Shown here piece after piece: positions 57,579-64,000 of a DNA stretch of 64,000 nt. Position numbers and translations under genes: made by a program. Where the stretch lies: contig MU623344.1 of assembly GCA_025201765.1 (NCBI GenBank), positions 310,001 through 374,000 on the forward strand, in the 5' to 3' direction. The notes below the pieces were generated by a model. That model was not told the DNA's origin. It saw nothing but the letters and a program-made list of their open reading frames with translations, and searched no databases. The stretch comes from Daldinia sp. FL1419. Lineage: Eukaryota; Ascomycota; Sordariomycetes; Xylariales; Hypoxylaceae. The stretch's first letter is position 1. Each line of letters opens with the position of its first letter.

Positions 57579-58498
57579 ATGGCATCAGTCGATCCAGACC
57601 CGGAAGAAGCCATCACCAAGGAAGAAATCGAAGGTACAGCACCTGCACCGGCAGACGCAGCAGATGCTGGTGTAAGTCAAGGCACAAAACGCAATGCCTG
57701 TAGGTAGTACAAGCCAAGTCCTCCTAAGTCCAGATAGGATGAGACTGATAGGACCTACAAGTCTCAGAACTCATGTCGCCAAAGACCAAGACGGTAAAAG
57801 AAGAACCTAAACATCCTCCTCCCTCCAGATCCTTTAACAAGCGCGATGGTCTCGGCGCCTATACCCACGACCCGACCGCATTCCCCGCTAGCCGAGTTAT
57901 ATATTACAACGACGACTTCGTCGCTATAAACGACATGTACCCCAAATCCACCGTCCACACGCTCCTCCTCCCGCGCTCGCCCCGTAGCCGCATGCACCCC
58001 TTCGACGCCTTCGAAGACCCCTCCTTCCTAGCTTCCGTGCAAGCCGAGACGCAGAAGTTAAAACGTTTGGTGGCGAAGGAACTACAGCGAAGATACGGAC
58101 GCTTCAGCGCCTTGGACCGCGAGCGCGAGGCCGTGCTCAACGGCCAGAAGGACTGGGACGGGGACGAATTACCCAAGGGCCGAGACTGGGAGAGCGAACT
58201 ACTGGTCGGCATCCACGCGCACCCGTCGATGAACGACTTGCATATACACGTGCTAGCACCAGACATGGTATCGGAATGCATGCGGCACCGCAAGCACTAC
58301 AACAGCTTCAACACGCCCTTCCTAATCGACGTCGCCGATTTTCCCTTGGCGAAGAATGACCCGAGGCGACACCCCGGCAAGGCCGGATATATGAACTCTG
58401 ACCTCAAGTGTTGGCGCTGCGGAAAGAATTTCGGCTCAAGTTTTAAACAACTTAAAGAACACCTCGCAGAGGAGTTCGAGGAGTGGAAGAGGATATAA
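57579..58498 (+). CDS. hnt3: Aprataxin-like DNA deadenylase (HIT plus C2HE zinc finger)
   Basis: A nuclear DNA-repair enzyme that removes AMP from abortive ligation products (5'-adenylated DNA). Exons 57579-57669 and 57762-58498 give 275 aa with an acidic leader; the first donor is GTGTAA and the phase fits only this choice, so the 5' exon is less certain than the rest. The start could instead be the internal ATG at 57773 (241 aa). The HIT domain spans about 55-225: YYNDDFVAINDMYPKS, then HTLLLPR, ending at the catalytic triad motif HAHPSMNDLHIHVLA (HxHxHxx form with NDLHIHV). The C-terminal zinc finger is CWRCGKNF followed by LKEHLAEEFEEW (two Cys, one His, one Glu). This order is the aprataxin/Hnt3 signature; the FHA domain of animal aprataxin is absent, as in other fungi. 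Confidence 0.92.
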
Positions 58499-59126
58499 TC
58501 GGGCTTGATGGAGGAATACTTCGGAGATTTTAAAAGGGATATTTACTTAATCATGAGAAGATAGGACTGATGAGTAGGTTCATTGCCCGCGTTCGTTAAT
58601 AGGGTGTACACTATGGTATCGATGCGAATGCGTAAATCAGATAGTATGCCATTACCTATAATATTATAGGTACCTAAATATAATTCGGTGGAAAATTGCA
58701 TTGGATAACGTTACACTCAGGCAAATCTGGCTTTGGTGTGCTCTTAGTTTTCGCCTCTAGGAAGATGTAGAGACGCGTAAGAAACAAACTGTGAGAGAAC
58801 ACTGATAATGGTAGTGGTAGTCACAATAGACTACGAAGCAATTACTTCTTCAATGGAAGTATGATGTACAAGCCAGCTCCTCCTGTTCAACGCCATTACT
58901 CAGCCAAATCGTAATAGAAAACCCCGTCTTCCCTTATGACCAAGTGTTTCGCATGTAACCGAGTAATTGCTCACACAGAAGATCGAAATAACTTTTCTTT
59001 ACTTCGAATAATAAAAGCACCGGGTCCTCAACTTCCAGGAGTAGCAGGAGTACTCCTGGCATTACTGATACGTCTAAGAACATTGGATAGAAAAGCACCC
59101 ACGTATAACGCGCGGATTTCAGTGCC
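58499..59126. other. Intergenic, convergent 3' ends
   Basis: One TATAGGTACCTAAATA palindrome near 58664-58680. A short plus-strand ORF (58936-59130) has no support. Confidence 0.5.
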
Positions 59127-59838
59127 CTAATCCTCCTATATGGCCCAAATTAGTAAGATATTGATGTTTAAAGATAGAAGATGCGTGAGGCAGAAAAGAA
59201 AGTGAATAGTGTGATCTTACCTCTTGAGGAACGACGTCGTCGTCTTCGCCTACACCATCTTCAGCATCGTCATCCATCGCGATATCATCGCCTGCTTCAT
59301 CTATAATCAAACGAAAATGTTAGCACATGTTCATAACTTCGTAGCTTTCACGCCGTAGTCCCAGCACCGTCTCGCGTCCCAACCTAGCTTAATGCGGAAA
59401 GAACGTACCATCTTCTTCGTCCTCATCCTTTTCTTCATCCTCCTCCTCGACGGCTACATTTGCCAGCGAAGCATCGCTCTTGCGAGGTCGGCCGCGTCCC
59501 TTACCGGTGCTAGAGGTCTTGGAGGCAGACTTAGGGGTCGCTGCTTTCTTTGGTGTAGTAGCGCCCGCATCGCTCTTGCGTGGACGACCGCGACGGCCTG
59601 GGCCGCTTGGGTTTGTGGCCTTTGATGGGGCAGCCTTTGTAGTCTTCTTCACACCACCGCCGGTTCCGGGTGGACGACCACGAGGGCGGCCTGAAGGGGC
59701 TTTCTTAGCTTGAGGCGCAACACCATTCTTGGGAGGACGGCCGCGACCGCGCTTCACTGGAATTGCTTCACCGGTAGCCGCGTCAGCCGTTGTGCCATTT
59801 TCTTTGGCGGCTGCGCGTCCAGGTCTCGCGGGCGCCAT
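59127..59838 (-). CDS. Four-AT-hook HMGA-like chromatin protein
   Basis: A nuclear DNA-binding protein resembling HMGA/AT-hook chromatin proteins. Exons 59838-59409, 59300-59221 and a 9-nt exon 59135-59127 keep phase and give 172 aa. Four AT-hooks are visible: KRGRGRPPK, SGRPRGRPPG, GRRGRPRKSD and GKGRGRPRKSD, spaced by about 20-30 Lys/Ala/Ser/Thr-rich residues. An acidic tail follows (EEEDEEKDEDEEDG, then DDIAMDDDAEDG and EDDD). AT-hooks bind the minor groove of AT-rich DNA; the acidic tail is typical of HMG proteins. Ending in GAG-GAT-TAG by a 9-nt exon depends on a TACTAAT branch site and ATAG acceptor; if that intron is retained, the protein instead continues for about 30 more residues. 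Confidence 0.83.
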
Positions 59839-62258
59839 CGCAAATAATATGTGGTGAGCGGTGTATTTTGGGTGTAATGTGAAAAAGAATAAATTTTTTT
59901 TCGTGTCGGAAAAAGAAATAAAGAATGCACGCCGATTTTCACAATAAAAAAATCGATTAATATCTTCGTTTTAGGCAAATTTTACGCAAAATAGAAGATT
60001 AAATTCCGATAGTGCGCGAGGTCGACGAAATTTTGTTGAGTTAAATAAGAAAAAAAAAAAAAAAAAAAAAAAGGAAGGGGAAGAAAAAGAATTTAAAAAG
60101 AAAAAAAAAAGATGAATTAATGACCTGTAGTTGGGGAATGGACGCGTGCAAATTTAGTAGACCTGGGCAGCTCCTGCGCGTCTGGTGTTTATCAAGTACC
60201 TGGACGGCCGGGGTAGGTAGTAAGCTGGTACTTCAGCAGGTACCCTTAGCTAGGCTATCATGAATGTGATTGGTTGGAATAGGTCGTAGTGGCTGTAAAT
60301 GGATGGGAATCTCGTAAGAAACGACGGGGAAGTTCCCCTAGAGGGGGGCACAACCAGCAGGTACAGGCTAACTGAGATTGTATTGTACAGGCTAAGTACA
60401 TATGCACCTCGCATGGATTGAGAACGTTGCGAAATTAATTTATTTTTCTTATTTTCCAATAGCTCCTCTCGTTTTACTCTTAATAATATCCACGCAATTG
60501 TTTAAACATGAATTTTTTTCACAAAAAAAACCATTTTTAATTTAATTAAATTTCGTCTCATTTTACTCTACATTTATTCGAGAAAAATAAAGGTTGTTGT
60601 GTAAGTGCCTAATAATAGTAATGCTTTAGGAGGTACGCGCGCCGTTGTCTATTCCCCCTTTCCCTACCGATTCAATCCCTCGAATTCACCCCTATTATTG
60701 CGATGCTTAACTTGAGACTTAAGGACAAAATCCAAACCCTTTTAGTCGTATGCTTTATTTGCACAATCAAAGTCACTTGTTTTAAGAAGCTATAACAACT
60801 ATCAGTAATGAGTAAATATCATGAAACGTATCCAAGTTCAGTAGAACAGCATAAGACGAAGATTTCTTCATTTGCATGTATGATATTGAGCAATCAGATT
60901 CCGATGTAACAAATAAAATAGTATGCCAATTATACTGACTGAGAGTTTCCCCAGAATTCCTGTTAGCCATAGAGGAGTGTATAGCTACCAGATATTCTTG
61001 ATAAAGGACAATGATAGATACCGTCAATCGCCGATCCTCAACTAATACGCCTGGCTGGGACAATATGATCGAATAGACATCTACCCAGCTCCCACAGCCC
61101 ATAAGGACACATTTATACACCCCAATTCTCTGCACAGACTGGTCTTCCATTGATACAAGTAAGAAGCATAACACCGAAAGTTGATAGAAATTCCTAACCA
61201 CCAAAAATAATAGGTTACACTGCCACCCGCAAGTGATTCAGCGGTCCAGTAGCCTATCATCTAGGTTATCTACCGAATAAGCGATACGGTGTTACCAACT
61301 TGACCTTACGGGTGTGCACAAGATCTTGACCCCCTATATTTATTTCACTATATACCTACCTACTTACCTTGTATTACATGACTTGAGAATCCGTTTAGAA
61401 AAAAGTTAATACGGAGGCCATAAACAACCTAGCCGTGTTATATATGAGCGTAGGAAGTACCCAGCATTGATAATGATTGAAAGCTTCAATATAACTCTAC
61501 AAATAAAATCCTTACTGACACCATAGTAAAAGGGAACAATACAATGGGTTCTCGACGAAGGGGTTACCATCATAAAGCAGAACTTCTCAAAGCAATAATC
61601 ATGAACGAGACGATGACATCTAAGTATGATTTTTATACAGACCGCACTTAGAATTATCACTGGTCGCATAACGGTACCTAAGAAATACAGTCTACATGGA
61701 ATGAACCTCCTCGGGGCATTTTTTACAATTTATCATGTATCAACCACACAATGATGCATGCATATCTGCAGCTAGATAGTTCCAATCTAGATGTGTGTAC
61801 ATGCCATAGCAGACAATTAATTACATCAAATGAAAGATGAGGCTCCAAGAAAGCCATGTGATAGGACAGACGTTATCCCGGCACCCAACGGCCGCCTCCG
61901 GGTTGGAGATAAGTTGCCTCCCTCACGGATAAGTTATCTCCGCATAGCGATAGCTCGACCAGTAGTAGAGTCTCCCGGTATCTATTTCTCCACCCCCGGA
62001 CCGCCCCGTCGTCCCCGGAGCAAGACACACTTGCTCCTTAGATCTATCTGTCGTGTAGCGCAAACATAGGAGGACCGGTTGAGTACACCATATCAGACAA
62101 GTTACGCGCATATATATCCTAGGCAGATAGAAAATATTGGGGGAGTTCCGAAAGAATCTCCAAAGTTAATCAAGCTTATCTTGAGACAATCGGCTCCAAG
62201 AATGTCGCACATGCCTCGGGCCGGCCCGAAACACAGTTCTCCGTATAAGTTAAAGTGG
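59839..62258. other. Gene-free intergenic stretch with A-homopolymer
   Basis: It holds the AT-hook gene promoter, a 22-base A-run (60051-60072) within a purine-rich block, and the upstream region of the dioxygenase gene. A 140-codon minus-strand ORF at 60782-61204 lacks any motif and I do not call it a gene. Confidence 0.5.
60051..60072. repeat. Poly-A tract, 22 bases
   Basis: An uninterrupted A-run, within an A/G-rich block that continues to about 60110. Confidence 0.9.
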
Positions 62259-62267
62259 TATATAAAA
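62259..62267 (+). promoter_or_regulatory. TATA box of the 2OG dioxygenase gene
   Basis: TATATAAAA lies about 150 bp upstream of the ATG, followed by a pyrimidine-rich leader, a classical spacing for a strong core promoter. Such a clear TATA box is unusual among the genes here and fits inducible expression. Confidence 0.6.
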
Positions 62268-62416
62268 GGGAAAGGGGGTAACTGGCCCATCCCGGTTGTC
62301 ACTTGCATCTCACCTTCAAACTTACCGGCCTACCTCTTACTTATTACTTGTCACTTATCACTCACCTTCCGTGTTTACTCACTTCCCTGATCTCACCCTT
62401 GGGGACAAGAGTGATC

Positions 62417-63569
62417 ATGTCAGAAACCAAATACACCAAGCGCCCTATCCCACGCATCTCCCTGCGAGACTTCCCCTCCCGCATCGACGACATCACAGCC
62501 GCTCTGCTCGCCGCCGCCGAAAGCAGCGGGTTCTTCACGCTCGTAGACCACGGGATCCCCCCATCCGCCATCGAAGCGCAATTTGCGCTCGCAGAATCCT
62601 TCTTCTCGCTCCCGGACCCCACCAAGTCCCAGACTCCATTCTCCCCCTCCTCCAACACCGGCTGGGAGCGCGCCTCCCAGGTCCGGCCGAGCACGGGGGT
62701 GCCCGACCAGAAGGAAAGCTTCCAGATGCAATTTGGTATGGCAGCGACGTCCTGGCCGCCCGGAGACGCGATTCCCGGGTTCCGCGCCGGGAGCTTAGAG
62801 TTCATGCGCAGGGCGCAGGAGGTCAGCGAGAAGCTAATGGTGTGTTTTGCGCGGGGCCTCGGGTTCCCAGATAAGTATTTTGTGCAAGCGCACGATGTGA
62901 AGCGGCCCGGGGCGCAGACGGTCCTGCGACTGCTAAAGTACTTTGCGTTGGACCCCGCGGCGCCGACGCCGGAGGGGTATTATCGCGCGGGCGCGCATGC
63001 GGACTGGGACTTCGTGACGCTGCTGTTCCAACGGCCCGGACAGGGAGGACTGGAGATATGCCCCGGGCGCGAGGCGTTTACCGAGTTTGGTCTAGGGGAC
63101 ACGTGGACGCCGGTTGAGCCTGTAGATGGCGAGATTGTGTGTAATATGTAAGTGTGTCCATCTTACTGACCCATTCGTATCTATCCCTTGATAGTTAAGT
63201 GGGCTAAATGCGAGGGACGGATATGTGTATACAATTGTGACGACTACTGGACGACGACTAACATGAAAAAGTGGCGACCTCCTGATGAGCTGGAGCGACG
63301 ACCGCTTCAAATCGACGTTCCACCGCGTTAAGACACCAACAAACCCGGCAGTCGATTACTATGGGACCCGGTACAGCATGGCGTATTTTAATCAGCCTAA
63401 TATAGACTGCGAGATCCAAGGGCCGCTGAAGAAGTACCCGATGGTGACGGGATCCGAGTTCACCAAGGCAGCCATGAAGCGCAACTACGAAACCCTACAA
63501 AAGACGAAGGCAGCGATAGCGGATAAAGCTAGACCAGATGGGGGAGACTTGGTAGCTGTTATAGCGTAA
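62417..63569 (+). CDS. 2-oxoglutarate/Fe(II) dioxygenase, isopenicillin-N-synthase-like
   Basis: A non-haem iron dioxygenase of the IPNS/flavonol-synthase type. Exons 62417-63147 and 63272-63569 join at phase 2 to give 342 aa, normal for the family. Visible are the N-terminal DIOX_N region (SGFFTLVDHGIPPSAIEAQF, FSLPDPTKSQ), and the iron site HxD as GAHADWDFVTLLFQ with the distal His in STFHRVKTP (about residue 265). The 2-oxoglutarate-binding Arg-x-Ser is in TRYSMAYF. The intron falls in the middle of CNIGD. Upstream frames start earlier (62303) but the ATG at 62417 lies closer to the first domain residues. Substrate unknown; such enzymes serve secondary metabolism or detoxification of xenobiotics. 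It is 50 kb from the PKS. Confidence 0.92.
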
Positions 63570-63645
63570 AGTGTAGTGTTAGTGTTGGGTGTATTTTGCT
63601 TTGGATGGAGCAAGGATATAAGAACAAATAATCAACACATCTGTC

Positions 63646-63764
63646 ACGTACGACCATAGGATCTGGAGAACTCGGGATCCCGTCCGCTCTCCCATAGATA
63701 AGCCAGATACCGCCGGATCAGTAGTTGGGTCGGTGACGACCAGCGAATCCCCGGTGTTGTACGT
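63646..63764 (+). rRNA. 5S ribosomal RNA gene, copy 2
   Basis: A 119-nt 5S rRNA gene on the plus strand, 77 bp after the dioxygenase stop. It matches copy 1 at all but three positions. Two of the changes lie at opposite ends of the gene and keep helix I paired: A to G at position 3, and U to C opposite it near the 3' end (ACGTACGACC and GTTGTACGT). The third is A to G in GGAGAAC. A T-rich terminator follows (TTTTTATTTTTT). Confidence 0.95.
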
Positions 63765-64000
63765 TTTTATTTTTTGATGATATTTTTTGGTGTTTGGATT
63801 GTGGTTCTTATCCCTTTCTCATAGTCTTATACAGATGAGACATAGATGGTCCCTCACTTTACCTTATATGAATCAGACTTATATTAATTTTTGTTTTCTA
63901 AGACAATGTCTGTATGGCTAGCTTCGCGTTTATTATTCAAGGGAGCCAAGTGAAGCTTCATGAACGTAAAGTTCCACTTTGTACCGGCTGATATTGTATT

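Noticed and set aside
60782..61204. 140-codon minus-strand ORF in AT-rich DNA
   Set aside because: No motif, no homology recognised, composition as expected for chance in AT-rich sequence.
47338..63764. Inverted pair of 119-bp near-identical sequences, first read as a dispersed transposon repeat
   Set aside because: Recognised as two 5S rRNA genes from their conserved core and Pol III terminators.

Overview
This is a 64 kb window of a filamentous ascomycete nuclear genome (Pezizomycotina; probably Sordariomycetes, though the class is an inference). Supporting signs are many short introns (about 50-170 bp) with CTAAC/CTRAY branch sites, dispersed single-copy 5S rRNA genes, a highly reducing polyketide synthase, PTH11-type fungal 7TM proteins, a 2EXR protein, fungal RTT109 and MRPL15. 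Where possible I joined exons by hand from GT/AG or GC/AG sites and checked that reading phase was kept. Exon lists are in the evidence fields.

Left third (1-27 kb), accessory in character: the 3' part of a rhodopsin-domain 7TM gene (145-1087); a complete 13-exon HR-PKS of about 2,565 aa, KS-AT-DH-MT-ER-KR-ACP (1700-10289, minus); a second 7TM gene (12818-14318, minus); a five-exon long-chain fatty-alcohol oxidase (15100-17484); an emopamil-binding/EXPERA protein (18057-18894); a new three-exon small membrane protein (19474-20230); a Q-rich, NPF-containing disordered protein (20845-21903, minus); a small membrane ORF and an ankyrin fragment (23374-24335, minus); a lipocalin-like protein (25127-25661); and a third, seven-exon 7TM gene (25876-27262, minus). 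No transcription factor, P450 or thioesterase lies near the PKS, so a biosynthetic cluster is possible but unproven.

Centre (27-36 kb): an AT-rich gene-free stretch carries two adjacent non-autonomous DNA elements with long terminal inverted repeats. One is a near-complete fold-back. Then a secreted tannase/feruloyl esterase (31129-32730, minus) stands head to head with an MFS allantoate-type transporter (33803-35380, plus), which looks like a hydrolyse-and-import pair.

Right half (36-64 kb), mostly housekeeping: MRPL15 (minus) head to head with RTT109 (plus); a Cys-rich single-pass surface protein with a long pyrimidine-rich leader; a D-2-hydroxyacid dehydrogenase; a 5S rRNA gene and a 2EXR gene; a GPI-type S28 serine peptidase; a DHX29/DHX57-like DEVH helicase (minus) head to head with aprataxin (plus); a four-AT-hook protein ending in a 9-nt exon; a 2OG-Fe(II) dioxygenase with a clear TATA box; and a second 5S rRNA gene whose differences from the first include a compensatory pair in helix I.

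Most remarkable points: the tandem inverted-repeat elements, the three 7TM receptors around one PKS, the exon 4/5 junction problem in the PKS, the 5S compensatory change, and many intergenic TAGGTACCTA-type palindromes.
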